From an uncultured Ruminococcus sp. (GTDB lineage Bacteria > Bacillota > Clostridia > Oscillospirales > CAG-272): a DNA stretch of 41,711 nt. The position numbers were made by a program, and so were the translations under genes. Location: the NCBI GenBank assembly GCA_902778725.1, contig CACYYS010000009.1, positions 1-41,711 of the forward strand. Direction: 5' to 3'. Below are positions 16,600 to 24,616 of the stretch, in pieces (position 1 is the stretch's first letter; every line of letters begins with the position of its first letter). A model generated the notes under the pieces. The model saw only the letters and a list, made by a program, of their open reading frames with translations, was not told the origin of the DNA and ran no database searches.

Positions 16600-17390
16600 T
16601 GGCAAACGGAGAAGAAAGCTGCCGCGGCCTTGTGCTGCGTTCCACCGATATCGGCGATCACGATAAGCTTTTGACCGTCCTGACCGCCGAACGGGGAAAA
16701 CTCACGATCTGCGCGAAGGGAGCCCATTCGCTCAAAAGCAAGTATATGCCCGTCTCCCAGCAGTTCATCTACGGCGACTATACCTTCCGCGAAAAAGGGG
16801 AGGGCCGCTGGCTGAAGGAAGGCTCGATCGTGGAGAGCTTTTTTTCCGTGCGGGCGGAGCTCACCCGTCTTGCCGCCGCTTCCTATATGATGGGAGTGGC
16901 CGAAGTGATCGCGCTGGAGGAGGAGCCGGACCCGGAGCTTTTACGTCTCTGCCTCAACTCTCTGCATCTTTTGGCGGCGGATAAGTATCCCGTTTCTCAG
17001 GTCAAGGCGGTTTTTGAGCTTTTGGCCGTATCGGGCGCCGGCTTTGCGCCCGATCTCGGATCCTGCGCCGGCTGCGGGAAGCGCACGCCCTATCCCGCGG
17101 TATTCGATCTTGCCGGCGGCGTCGTTTTCTGTTCCGACTGCGTCAAAAAAAGAGAGCAGGCCGCCCGGTTCGGCGAAGCGGAGGAAGGGTATTCCGTTCC
17201 CGCCCCTCTGACGCCCGGGGTCGCGGACGCGCTCCGCCACATTCTTTCCGGCGCGGACAATCCTTTCGCTTTCCGCCTGCCGGAGGAGGATCTGCGGCTT
17301 CTTTGCGATATCTGCGAGCGGTATCTGCTCCTCCAACTCGATATGAATTTCAAAACTCTGGATTTTTACCATGAGGTAACCGCATCATGA
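16599..17390 (+). CDS. recO: DNA repair protein RecO
   Basis: Recombination mediator of the RecFOR pathway, 263 residues: an N-terminal OB-fold (GLVLRSTDIGDHDKLLTVLT, then KLTICAKGAHSLKSK), a helical middle and a zinc finger CAGCGK...VFCSDC near residues 151-173. It loads RecA on SSB-coated gaps with RecR, which is also in this window (23457). The start ATG 16599 uses the last base of the era stop codon, with GGAAGGAC just upstream. It overlaps mutS2 by 4 bases (ATGA). Confidence 0.95.
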   Translation: MANGEESCRGLVLRSTDIGDHDKLLTVLTAERGKLTICAKGAHSLKSKYMPVSQQFIYGDYTFREKGEGRWLKEGSIVESFFSVRAELTRLAAASYMMGVAEVIALEEEPDPELLRLCLNSLHLLAADKYPVSQVKAVFELLAVSGAGFAPDLGSCAGCGKRTPYPAVFDLAGGVVFCSDCVKKREQAARFGEAEEGYSVPAPLTPGVADALRHILSGADNPFAFRLPEEDLRLLCDICERYLLLQLDMNFKTLDFYHEVTAS

Positions 17391-19756
17391 ACATCAGTTC
17401 CCGCACTCTCGAGGTGCTTGAATTTTCCAAGATCAAAGCCATGCTCGCCGAGCGCGCTCCCACGGCGGGCGGCGCGGAGGCGGCGCTGGCGCTCCTTCCC
17501 ACCGACGATTACGAGATGGTCGTCCGCCGTCAGACCCGGACGACCGACGCAAAAAAACTCTGCGACGTAAAGGGCGCGCCGCCCTTCTGCGGCGTAAAGG
17601 ACATTTATGATTCCGTCGGCCGCGCGCAAAAGTCCGCCGTGCTCTCCCCATCCGAGCTGATCGAGATCGGGCGTGTGCTTTCCGCCTCCCGGCAGTTGAC
17701 GGACTATATCTCCGACAAGACCTTTTCCACCTCGCTCGACGACGTTTTTGCCCGTCTCGCGCCCAACCATTTCCTGGAAAACAAGATCGGGACGGCGATC
17801 CTCTCCGAGGATCTGATCGCGGACGAGGCGAGCCGGGAGCTTGCGGATATCCGCCGCAAGATCCGGGCGGCGCACAACCGCATCAAAGAGGCGCTTTCCC
17901 GGTTTGTATCGGGAGCGGGGTCCAAGTATCTCCAGGAGAATATCGTTACCGAACGCAACGGTCGCTACGTTGTGCCGGTGAAGGCGGAATACCGCGGAGA
18001 GGTCAAAGGGCTTGTGCACGATACCTCCGCGTCCGGCGCCACGGTCTTCGTGGAGCCGGCGGCGGTGCTGGAAGCGAACAACGAGCTGCGCCTCCTGCAA
18101 AGCAAGGAGCAAAAAGAGATCGAGCGGATCCTTTCCGAGCTGTCCGCCGACGTTGCGTCTTTCGGCTCCTCCCTTTTACAGGATTACCAGACGATCACCG
18201 AGCTTTCCCTCGTTTTTGCCTGCGCATCGCTTTCCTATGAGATGCACGCCTCACCGCCGAAGCTGACCAAAGACCGCAGCGTTACCCTTGTCCGCGCCCG
18301 GCATCCGCTGATCGACCGGGACAAGGTCGTCCCGATCGACGTGGATCTCTCCGGTTTTGATACGCTTGTCATCACCGGGCCGAACACCGGCGGCAAGACC
18401 GTTACGCTCAAGACGATCGGACTGCTTGTTCTGATGGCGCAGTCGGGTCTTCACATCCCGGCGGACGATAGCTCGGTCTGCGGCGTCTTCGATACCGTGC
18501 AGGCGGACATCGGGGACGAACAGAGCATCGAGCAGTCCCTGTCCACTTTTTCCGCGCACATGGTGAATATCGTGTCGATCCTGCGGGAGGCGGGAGAGCG
18601 CTCTTTGGTCCTCTTTGACGAGCTGGGCGCCGGTACCGACCCGGTCGAGGGCGCCGCGCTGGCCACGGCGATCCTGGAGCGGGTCAGGGAACAGGGCGCG
18701 CTGACCGCCGCCACGACTCACTACGCCGAGCTGAAGGCCTATGCGATCGAGACCCCGGGCGTCGTCAACGCCTCCTGTGAGTTTGATCTTGAAACGCTGC
18801 GCCCCACCTACCGTCTGATCATGGGTACGCCCGGTAAATCCAACGCCTTTGCGATCGCAAAAAAGCTCGGCCTCGCCGACGCTGTGATCGACCGCGCCTC
18901 CTCGCTCGTTTCGGGTGACAGCAAACGGTTTGAAAATGTGATCGAAAAACTGGAGGAGAACCGGATCGCCGCCGAGAAAGCGAAGAACGCTCTCGAAGAC
19001 GAACGCGCCGCGTTCCGCCGGTATCGGGAGGATAACGAGAAAAAACTGACCGCTTTCCTCGCCGCCGCGGAAAAGGACGCGGAAGACGCCCGGAAAAAGA
19101 CGAGACAAACGCTTGACAGCGCCAGAGCGTCGGCGGAATTTGTCTTTGAAGAGATCGAAAAGCTCCGCAAAAAGAGCGCGGAGAAGATCACGGCGGAGGA
19201 GCTGGCGCGCAAAAAACGTGAGATCCGGGAAGCGATCGCCCGCGGCGAGGCGGACGCCTCCGCTCTCGCCGACGAGACGGATGACGGATACGTCCTCCCC
19301 CGTCCGCTCAAAAAAGGGGACGACGTCAAAATGCGCAACATCGGCAAACGCGGGATCCTTCTGGAGGATCCCGACAAGCGCGGAGACGTTCGGATCCAAT
19401 GCGGCGCCGTCGTCACCAAGACCAACGTTTCCAATCTTCGCCTTCTCGAAAAAGAGGAGAACAAGGAAAAGAAATCTCCCGTCAATACCCACCGCATCAG
19501 CGCGGGCGGCGGATTTTCTCCCGAGCTCGATCTGCGCGGACAGACGACGGACGACGCGTGGCGCATGACGGATAAGTATATCGACGATGCGATCATGGCG
19601 GGGATCCGTTCGGTCCGCATCATCCACGGCAAAGGAACGGGCGCGCTGCGCAACTATCTCTGGAGCTGGTTCCGGTCGGATAAAAGGATCGAATCCTTCC
19701 GGCTGGGCGCGTTCGGAGAGGGGGACAGCGGCGTCACGGTTCTGGAACTCAAATAA
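17387..19756 (+). CDS. mutS2: MutS2 (RqcU) ATPase with Smr domain
   Basis: A 789-residue MutS2. It has the MutS core/clamp and ATPase domain with Walker A GPNTGGKT (331-338), Walker B LVLFDELGAGTDP and the ATTHYAELK switch, then a long charged coiled coil (about 500-640), a KOW-like segment (PLKKGDDVKMRNIGKRG) and a C-terminal Smr nuclease domain (ELDLRGQT from about 713; HGKGTGALR). MutS2 suppresses recombination in some bacteria; in Bacillus it acts on collided ribosomes. It lacks the mismatch-binding domain of MutS1. It follows recO with ATGA overlap. Confidence 0.97.
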   Translation: MNISSRTLEVLEFSKIKAMLAERAPTAGGAEAALALLPTDDYEMVVRRQTRTTDAKKLCDVKGAPPFCGVKDIYDSVGRAQKSAVLSPSELIEIGRVLSASRQLTDYISDKTFSTSLDDVFARLAPNHFLENKIGTAILSEDLIADEASRELADIRRKIRAAHNRIKEALSRFVSGAGSKYLQENIVTERNGRYVVPVKAEYRGEVKGLVHDTSASGATVFVEPAAVLEANNELRLLQSKEQKEIERILSELSADVASFGSSLLQDYQTITELSLVFACASLSYEMHASPPKLTKDRSVTLVRARHPLIDRDKVVPIDVDLSGFDTLVITGPNTGGKTVTLKTIGLLVLMAQSGLHIPADDSSVCGVFDTVQADIGDEQSIEQSLSTFSAHMVNIVSILREAGERSLVLFDELGAGTDPVEGAALATAILERVREQGALTAATTHYAELKAYAIETPGVVNASCEFDLETLRPTYRLIMGTPGKSNAFAIAKKLGLADAVIDRASSLVSGDSKRFENVIEKLEENRIAAEKAKNALEDERAAFRRYREDNEKKLTAFLAAAEKDAEDARKKTRQTLDSARASAEFVFEEIEKLRKKSAEKITAEELARKKREIREAIARGEADASALADETDDGYVLPRPLKKGDDVKMRNIGKRGILLEDPDKRGDVRIQCGAVVTKTNVSNLRLLEKEENKEKKSPVNTHRISAGGGFSPELDLRGQTTDDAWRMTDKYIDDAIMAGIRSVRIIHGKGTGALRNYLWSWFRSDKRIESFRLGAFGEGDSGVTVLELK

Positions 19757-19775
19757 AAAAACCAAGGACAGGAAA

Positions 19776-21137
19776 ATGAATCAGAATTCTTCCAACGCTC
19801 CCGATCCGGGAGGACAGGTCCCGCGCCGCAGGAATATCCCGCGCCGGCGATCCCCTCTTCGCTTTGCCGCGCCGATCCTCGCCGCGGTGCTTGTGTTTGC
19901 CGCGCTGGCTCTGGCTGTCTCGCTTCTTTTGCGGGACCGTCCCGCCTCTCCCGTTCCCGCCGTCACGACCGGGAGGGAAACCTCCTCCCGTCCCGAGACG
20001 CTTGCGCCCGATACGGAGAAAGAAACTCTCCCGCCGGAGACGGAGATCCCCGAGACCGAGCCGCCTCTGCTTGACCAGTCGCCTGTTTCTTTTGTCGCGG
20101 TCGGAGATAATCTCGTCTATCGCCCCAATATCTGGGAGGCCGAGGAGCGGGCGCAGGCGGAGGGGAAGAGTGAAATGGACTTTTTCTTCACCTATGAAAA
20201 CGTTCGCGACACGATCGCCGGCGCGGATCTCGCTTTCATCAATCAGGAGACGCTGCTCTGCGGCCGCAACTACGAATGGGCGGGATACCCTCTCTTCAAC
20301 GGTCCGTTTGAGATGGGGAAGACGCTTTCCGCGATCGGATTTGACGTGATCAACATCGCGACCAATCATATGCTCGATCAGGGCTCCGCGACGGGCGAGG
20401 GGATCCGGATCACCCGGGAGTTCTGGGAGACGCAGCCGGTCACGCTGATCGGCGCTTATCTCAACGAGGCGGACTTCAATACGCCCCGTATCGTGGAAAA
20501 AAACGGGATCCGCATCGCGTTTCTCGCTTATACCGAGCATACCAACGGTCTGCGGCTGACCTCCGGTGAGGTCGTCGTCCCGTATTTCGATAAGGACACG
20601 ATCCGGCGTCAGGTCGCCGCCGCGAAGGAGCAGGCGGATCTCGTTTTCGTTTCCGCGCACTGGGGGAACGAAAGCACGCCGGTCCTGACCGATTTCCAGG
20701 AGGAATACGCGCAATTCATGGCGGAGCTTGGCGTGGACGTGATCCTCGGGACTCACTCGCATTGCTGGCAGCCGATCCGCTGGATCTCCGGCACGGACGG
20801 GCACAGGACTCTTTGCGCCTTTTCCCTCAGCAATTTTATCGCGATCATGCATCTTCCGATCAACGCGCTCGGCGGTTTTCTCAGCTTTGATATCGTCCCG
20901 GACCGGAAAGGGAATTACGCGATCGAGAACGTTACCGTGATCCCGACCGTTTCTCATTTTAATTACGGGTTCCGCCAGAACACCCTGTATTATCTGGAGG
21001 AATACACAGACGAGCTTGCCGCCGCGAGCGGGATCGGGATCTCCTTCGGGAATCCCGTGCGGCTGACCGATCTTTACGCTTATCTGAGCAGCACGATCGA
21101 CGCGGCGTTCCTGCCCGACTTCGTAAAAAATCGTTGA
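19776..21137 (+). CDS. CapA-family (PGA_cap) metallophosphatase-like protein
   Basis: A 453-residue protein of the CapA/PgsA family (calcineurin-like fold, poly-gamma-glutamate capsule type). A Pro/Arg-rich cytoplasmic N-terminus is followed by a transmembrane anchor (about 27-50), a Thr/Glu/Pro-rich stalk (about 55-100), then the extracellular domain: SFVAVGDNLVYRPN, FINQETLLCG, GFDVINIATNHMLDQG, FVSAHWGNE and LGTHSHCWQPI. The D-x-N, N-H and H-x-H metal-site motifs look intact. CapA of Bacillus is essential for poly-gamma-glutamate export, but many relatives occur outside capsule loci, as here, and their role is open. The start is ATG 19776 with AAGGACAGG. It is last in the yqfC run. Confidence 0.9.
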   Translation: MNQNSSNAPDPGGQVPRRRNIPRRRSPLRFAAPILAAVLVFAALALAVSLLLRDRPASPVPAVTTGRETSSRPETLAPDTEKETLPPETEIPETEPPLLDQSPVSFVAVGDNLVYRPNIWEAEERAQAEGKSEMDFFFTYENVRDTIAGADLAFINQETLLCGRNYEWAGYPLFNGPFEMGKTLSAIGFDVINIATNHMLDQGSATGEGIRITREFWETQPVTLIGAYLNEADFNTPRIVEKNGIRIAFLAYTEHTNGLRLTSGEVVVPYFDKDTIRRQVAAAKEQADLVFVSAHWGNESTPVLTDFQEEYAQFMAELGVDVILGTHSHCWQPIRWISGTDGHRTLCAFSLSNFIAIMHLPINALGGFLSFDIVPDRKGNYAIENVTVIPTVSHFNYGFRQNTLYYLEEYTDELAAASGIGISFGNPVRLTDLYAYLSSTIDAAFLPDFVKNR

Positions 21138-21139
21138 AA

Positions 21140-21172
21140 ATCCCGCTCCGCTCTTGCAATATGCAGCGGGAT
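21140..21172 (+). repeat. 8-bp inverted repeat around the SRP RNA -35 box
   Basis: ATCCCGCT (21140-21147) and AGCGGGAT (21165-21172) are perfect inverted repeats. The 17-base loop contains the -35 TTGCAA (21154-21159), and the right arm lies in the promoter spacer. It has no T-run, so it is not a clear terminator for the CapA-like gene. Confidence 0.7.
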
Positions 21173-21182
21173 CTGTTATAAT
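21154..21182 (+). promoter_or_regulatory. Sigma-A promoter for SRP RNA-dnaX unit
   Basis: TTGCAA (21154-21159) and TATAAT (21177-21182) are separated by 17 bases, with predicted initiation near 21189, at the 5' end of the SRP RNA. This strong promoter suits a stable RNA. Confidence 0.92.
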
Positions 21183-21188
21183 ATCAAG

Positions 21189-21495
21189 GATCGGGCAAAG
21201 CTCCAAGGTCATACAGTCCGGGGAAGCAGCGGATCCCTGTACCCGAAATCCGCTACAGCGGGGGATATGCCTTTTTCGAGGGAGCGGTCCGTGCGGTCCG
21301 CGCAGTGCGGCGGAGCGTTGAAGGATGGGTCCTGCGCAATTCGCGCCCGTGAACCATGTCAGGCGGGGAACCGAGCAGCATTAAGCGGTGCCGCGGATGT
21401 GCCGCGGGGATGCCTGTCCGGAGCCGAGCCGCCCTGTTTCCGCGTGTGGGGCGCTTTCGACAAAGAGGCGTATGGCCTTGGACCTTTGCCCGGTC
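21189..21495 (+). ncRNA. ffs: Large bacterial SRP RNA (6S/scRNA type with Alu domain)
   Basis: RNA component of the signal recognition particle. The S-domain tip is clear: CATGTCAGG, stem CGG/CCG, loop GGAA (21367-21370), then AGCAGCATTAAG, which is the Ffh-binding asymmetric loop and tetraloop. Upstream, GGGTCCTGCGCAAT and CCCTGTACC...ATCCGCT match Bacillus scRNA. The 5' end GGGCAAAGCTCCAAGG pairs with 3' CCTTGGACCTTTGCCC (21473-21492 region) to close the long helix, so the Alu half is present. Length is about 307 bases, somewhat longer than Bacillus (271). The ends are estimated from the promoter and the closing helix. No T-run follows the RNA; dnaX begins 22 bases later, so the RNA is probably cut from a longer transcript. 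Confidence 0.93.
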
Positions 21496-21516
21496 AAAAA
21501 GAAAGGGTGATCGTGC

Positions 21517-23076
21517 TTGTATAAAGCTCTTTACCGCAAATGGAGGCCGTCCCGTTTTTCCGAAGTTTTCGGGCAGGACGACGTTACCTCTATTTTGCGC
21601 TATCAGGTCGCAAATAACCGGCACAGTCACGCCTATCTCTTTTGCGGGAGCCGCGGGACCGGCAAAACGAGCTGCGCGAAGATCCTCGCAAAGGCGCTCA
21701 ACTGTCTCGCGCCGGAGGACGGAGAACCGTGCGGAAAGTGCGAGGCGTGCCGCTCGATCGACGAGGGGCGGAGCCTTGACGTGATCGAGATGGACGCCGC
21801 CTCCAACAACGGCGTCAACGACATCCGCGATATCCGCGACGAAGTGGTATACACCCCTTCTGCGCTCAAATACAAGGTCTATATCGTGGACGAGGTCCAC
21901 ATGCTCAGCAACGAGGCGTTCAACGCCCTTTTGAAGACCCTTGAGGAGCCGCCGGAATACGTCGTTTTTATCCTTGCAACGACCGAGATGGATCAGATCC
22001 CCGCGACGATCGTTTCCCGCTGTCAGCGCTTTGATTTCCACCGGATCCCCGCCCGGCTGCTTGCCGAACAGCTCAAGCGGATCGCCGGAGCGGAAAACGC
22101 CGTCCTGACTGACGACGGCGCCGTGGTCCTCGCCCGCCTTGCTAACGGCGGCGCCCGGGACGCGATCAGTCTCCTTGAGATCTGCATCGGCAAGCGCCGC
22201 GAGATCAATGAAGCCCTGGTCGCCGAAACGCTCGGTCTCTGCGGGAGCGAGACGGTCGCCCGCCTTGTTACGGCGGTCCGGGATCGGGACATCCCGACGG
22301 TCTTCGACATTATGACGGAGGCGGAGGCCTCCTCCAAGGACATCGTCGTCTTCTGGCAGGATATCATCGCGTGGTATCGCGATATGCTCGTATATAAAAC
22401 GGTAAACGACCCTGCGCGCTATCTCACTATGACCAAGTCGGAGTTCGAGCTTCTTCGATCCTCTGCGGAGCCGTTTGATCTCTCGGCGATCCTCTATCAC
22501 GCAAAGCTCCTTGATTCCGCCCTCCTTTTGATGCAAAAGGGGGCCGGCAACAAACGCAATATCGCCGAGCTCACTCTTGTCCGGATGAGCGAGCCCTCTC
22601 TCTCCGATGAGAGCGAGGCGCTTGCCGCCCGCGTCGCCGAGCTTGAGAACAAGCTCCTCCGTCTTTCGGCCGCGGCGCCTGCCGCGGCGGGCAAAGAGCC
22701 GGAAGCGCCGCGCGAAAAGCGCGCCGCTCCGCCCTCTCCCGTCCGCGCGGAAGAGAAAAAGGCGAGCGAGCCCGCGCCCCCTCCGCCCGAAAAAGCAGCG
22801 CCCGTTCTCTGGTGGAACGAGGCGAAGGAAAAGATCGGCGCGATGGCGCTTTCGGTAAAATCCTACGTCGCAAGCGGCGAGGTCCGGGAGACGGACGCGG
22901 GGATCGAGATCCTCGTGCGCTCCCGGATCGCCAAGATCATGCTGGAGCGTGAGGATACCTTCTCTATGGTCTGCGATGTTGTCCGGGTCTGCTCGGGGAC
23001 GGACAAACCCGTTTCGGTCTCTGTGGCGCCGGAAAAGAACGAACCCGTCAAGGACGACGGAACCTTTTCGTTGTGA
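21517..23076 (+). CDS. dnaX: DNA polymerase III gamma/tau subunit (DnaX)
   Basis: Clamp-loader ATPase, 519 residues. MYKALYRKWRPSRFSEVFGQ opens the AAA+ domain. Walker A is GSRGTGKTS (about 45-53), the zinc module is C...CGKCEAC, Walker B is VYIVDEVHML and the SRC motif is TIVSRCQRF. The domain III collar follows, then a Pro/Ala/Glu-rich linker (about 385-435) and a short C-terminal region. The start is TTG 21517 with AAAGGGTGA upstream. Upstream linkage to SRP RNA and downstream linkage to ebfC-recR is the conserved Firmicutes arrangement. No obvious slippery heptamer for gamma production was identified. Confidence 0.97.
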   Translation: MYKALYRKWRPSRFSEVFGQDDVTSILRYQVANNRHSHAYLFCGSRGTGKTSCAKILAKALNCLAPEDGEPCGKCEACRSIDEGRSLDVIEMDAASNNGVNDIRDIRDEVVYTPSALKYKVYIVDEVHMLSNEAFNALLKTLEEPPEYVVFILATTEMDQIPATIVSRCQRFDFHRIPARLLAEQLKRIAGAENAVLTDDGAVVLARLANGGARDAISLLEICIGKRREINEALVAETLGLCGSETVARLVTAVRDRDIPTVFDIMTEAEASSKDIVVFWQDIIAWYRDMLVYKTVNDPARYLTMTKSEFELLRSSAEPFDLSAILYHAKLLDSALLLMQKGAGNKRNIAELTLVRMSEPSLSDESEALAARVAELENKLLRLSAAAPAAAGKEPEAPREKRAAPPSPVRAEEKKASEPAPPPPEKAAPVLWWNEAKEKIGAMALSVKSYVASGEVRETDAGIEILVRSRIAKIMLEREDTFSMVCDVVRVCSGTDKPVSVSVAPEKNEPVKDDGTFSL

Positions 23077-23085
23077 GGTAAAAAA

Positions 23086-23433
23086 ATGAAAGTCAGACTT
23101 CCGAAAGGCATGGGAGGCGGCCCCTCCGATATGAACGGGATGCTCCGCCAGGCGCAGAAGATGCAGGAGGAACTGCAGCAGAAGCAGGCGGAGCTGGAGG
23201 AGCGCGAGTATACGGTATCCGCAGGAGGCGGCATGGTCTCCGTCCGGATCAACGGCAGACGCGAGATCCTCGGGATCCGGATCGACCCGGAGATCGTGGA
23301 TCCCGATGATATCGAAACTCTGTCCGATATCCTGGTCGCCGGCGTCAACGAGGCGATCAAAAAGGTGGATTCCGTTTCCTCCGAGGAGATGGAAAAGCTG
23401 ACGGGCGGACTGGGTATCCCCGGTTTGATGTAA
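23086..23433 (+). CDS. ebfC: YbaB/EbfC nucleoid-associated protein
   Basis: A 115-residue member of the YbaB/EbfC DNA-binding family. The N-terminus is Gly/Met-rich (GMGGGPSDMNGMLRQAQKMQ) followed by a charged helix with many Gln/Glu residues, then the conserved beta core (YTVSAGGGMVSVRINGRREI and IRIDPEIVDPDD). It is a homodimer that decorates DNA; its link to repair is inferred from the constant dnaX-ybaB-recR order seen here. GTGAGGTAAAAAA precedes ATG 23086; the gap from dnaX is 9 bases. Confidence 0.95.
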   Translation: MKVRLPKGMGGGPSDMNGMLRQAQKMQEELQQKQAELEEREYTVSAGGGMVSVRINGRREILGIRIDPEIVDPDDIETLSDILVAGVNEAIKKVDSVSSEEMEKLTGGLGIPGLM

Positions 23434-23456
23434 AAAACGGCAGGACGGGCAGAGAA

Positions 23457-24050
23457 ATGAGCGAGTTGATCCTTCCTCTTGAAAAACTGGTCGAGCAGTT
23501 CCGCCGTTTGCCCGGGATCGGGAAGAAAACGGCGGTGAGACTTGCGCTCGCCTGTCTTGACGGCGATCTTGCCGAGCGGTTTTCCGCCGCGCTTCTGGAA
23601 GCGAAGCACGACATTTCGGAGTGCCGGATCTGCGGCAATATGTGCGTCGGCGAGATCTGCGACGTATGCGCCAATGAAAACCGCGATCATTCCGTGATCT
23701 GCGTCGTGGAGGACGTCCGCTCGGTGATGGCGATCGAAAAAGCGGGCGCGTATACCGGCACCTATCATGTTCTCGGCGGGCTCCTTTCCCCGATGCGCGG
23801 GGTAAACGCAGAGGATCTCCGTATCGACTCTTTGCTTTCCCGGATCCGGGAGGGCGGGATCGCCGAGGTCCTTGTTGCGACCAACGCGACGGTGGAGGGC
23901 GAGGCAACGGCGATGTACCTTGCCAAAAAGCTCTCCGGCGCCGGCGTGCGCGTTTCCCGTCTCGCTTACGGGATCCCCGTGGGCGCGGATCTCGAGTACG
24001 CGGACGAGACGACGCTCCGCCGCGCGATCGAGGGACGGCAAAGCTTATAA
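23457..24050 (+). CDS. recR: Recombination protein RecR
   Basis: RecFOR-pathway protein that forms a ring clamp with RecO for RecA loading, 197 residues. A helix-hairpin-helix is at FRRLPGIGKKTAVRLAL, the zinc finger is CRICGNMCVGEICDVC (about 57-72) and the Toprim domain has VICVVEDVRSVMAIE followed by YHVLGGLLSPMRGV. The length is standard. ATG 23457 has a modest site upstream (CAGGACGGGCAGAGAA). The stop TAA is 2 bases before the tRNA-Gln gene, so both must share a transcript. Confidence 0.97.
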   Translation: MSELILPLEKLVEQFRRLPGIGKKTAVRLALACLDGDLAERFSAALLEAKHDISECRICGNMCVGEICDVCANENRDHSVICVVEDVRSVMAIEKAGAYTGTYHVLGGLLSPMRGVNAEDLRIDSLLSRIREGGIAEVLVATNATVEGEATAMYLAKKLSGAGVRVSRLAYGIPVGADLEYADETTLRRAIEGRQSL

Positions 24051-24052
24051 AG

Positions 24053-24128
24053 TGGGATGTAGCCAAGCGGTAAGGCACCAGACTTTGACTCTGGCATTTC
24101 GTCGGTCCGAATCCGGCCATCCCAGCCA
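24053..24128 (+). tRNA. tRNA-Gln (anticodon TTG)
   Basis: A 76-base cloverleaf: acceptor TGGGATG pairs with CATCCCA, the anticodon stem CCAGA/TCTGG encloses loop CTTTGAC (anticodon TTG), the T-loop GGTCCGAATCC is normal, and CCA is encoded (24126-24128). The weak first pair T-A is typical for tRNA-Gln. It begins 2 bases after the recR stop and is followed directly by a terminator, so it is the 3' end of the dnaX operon transcript. Confidence 0.97.
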
Positions 24129-24130
24129 GA

Positions 24131-24158
24131 AAAAAGCACGCTCGCGCGTGCTTTTTTT
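24131..24158 (+). terminator. Intrinsic terminator after tRNA-Gln
   Basis: GCACGC (24136-24141), loop TCGC, GCGTGC (24146-24151) and T7, with an A-tract before the stem. It ends the SRP RNA-dnaX-ebfC-recR-tRNA unit. Confidence 0.93.
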
Positions 24159-24360
24159 AATGTTGTTTGCCTTTCGGGCAAATGATGCCGGCTTCGCCAA
24201 TGATGCCGCTTTGCTGATGATGTGTGCCCGTGGGCACACAGGGCCGATATCTCCCTATGACGAGCGAAACGAGCAAAACCATTTCGGAGTGCGGCGAAGA
24301 TACGATCCGCTCGCGCGGAACGGCAAGCGCCCTTCGGACGCAAAGCGCGCTTTGCGCGCA
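24159..24360 (+). repeat. Hairpin-rich non-coding region with ATGATG units
   Basis: No gene is seen between the tRNA terminator and the etfB promoter. The first part contains a series of short hairpins separated by ATGATG at 24182, 24200 and 24217 (spacing 18 and 17 bases): TTTGCC/GGCAAA (24166-24182), GGC-TTC-GCC, GC-TTT-GC, and a 9-bp stem TGTGTGCCC/GGGCACACA (24221-24240). An 18-bp perfect palindrome (CGCAAAGCGCGCTTTGCG, 24339-24356) lies further on. I recall similar ATGATG-linked hairpins between genes in gut Clostridia genomes, but cannot check. It may be a small dispersed repeat. 24361-24500 is AT-richer with nothing recognised. Confidence 0.6.
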
Positions 24361-24500
24361 GCTATCCGGATCTTTGCCTTCTCTTGCCCGGGACGGAATT
24401 TTTCTGCAGCGCTCTCGCAAAGATTTTTGTCAAAAACTTTATCGCTTTATCAAAAGCGGGATAAAAAAGCAAAGAAAAAGAACAATAAAATTGAATGCTA

Positions 24501-24529
24501 TTGACAAAGAAAAGGGAGAAGATTATAAT
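24501..24529 (+). promoter_or_regulatory. Consensus sigma-A promoter for the etf-dehydrogenase operon
   Basis: TTGACA (24501-24506) and TATAAT (24524-24529) are both perfect consensus with a 17-base spacer. A leader of about 80 bases precedes etfB. No operator-like inverted repeat was recognised. Confidence 0.95.
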
Positions 24530-24616
24530 AAAAAAGGTATACAAAAAACAGGCTTTGTAGACCGGAGAAGAAGCAACACAAAAAGAAAGGAAGCCATTTG
24601 GCAAGGTCGATTTGTT

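Noticed and set aside
21495..21516. A terminator between SRP RNA and dnaX
   Set aside because: The sequence after the closing helix is A-rich with no stem and no T-run, so none can be supported.
24182..24222. ATGATG repeats as a CRISPR array
   Set aside because: The repeat is only 6 bases with 17-18 base spacing, the intervals are hairpins rather than unique spacers, and no cas gene is present.
24361..24500. Remnant of a transposase or integrase next to the tRNA
   Set aside because: No frame gives recognisable motifs and no target-site duplication or terminal repeats were found by eye.
24224..24616. N-terminal extension of the etfB frame through the hairpin region
   Set aside because: It has no similarity to EtfB, crosses the consensus promoter, and the true start MNILVCIKQVP is typical of the family.
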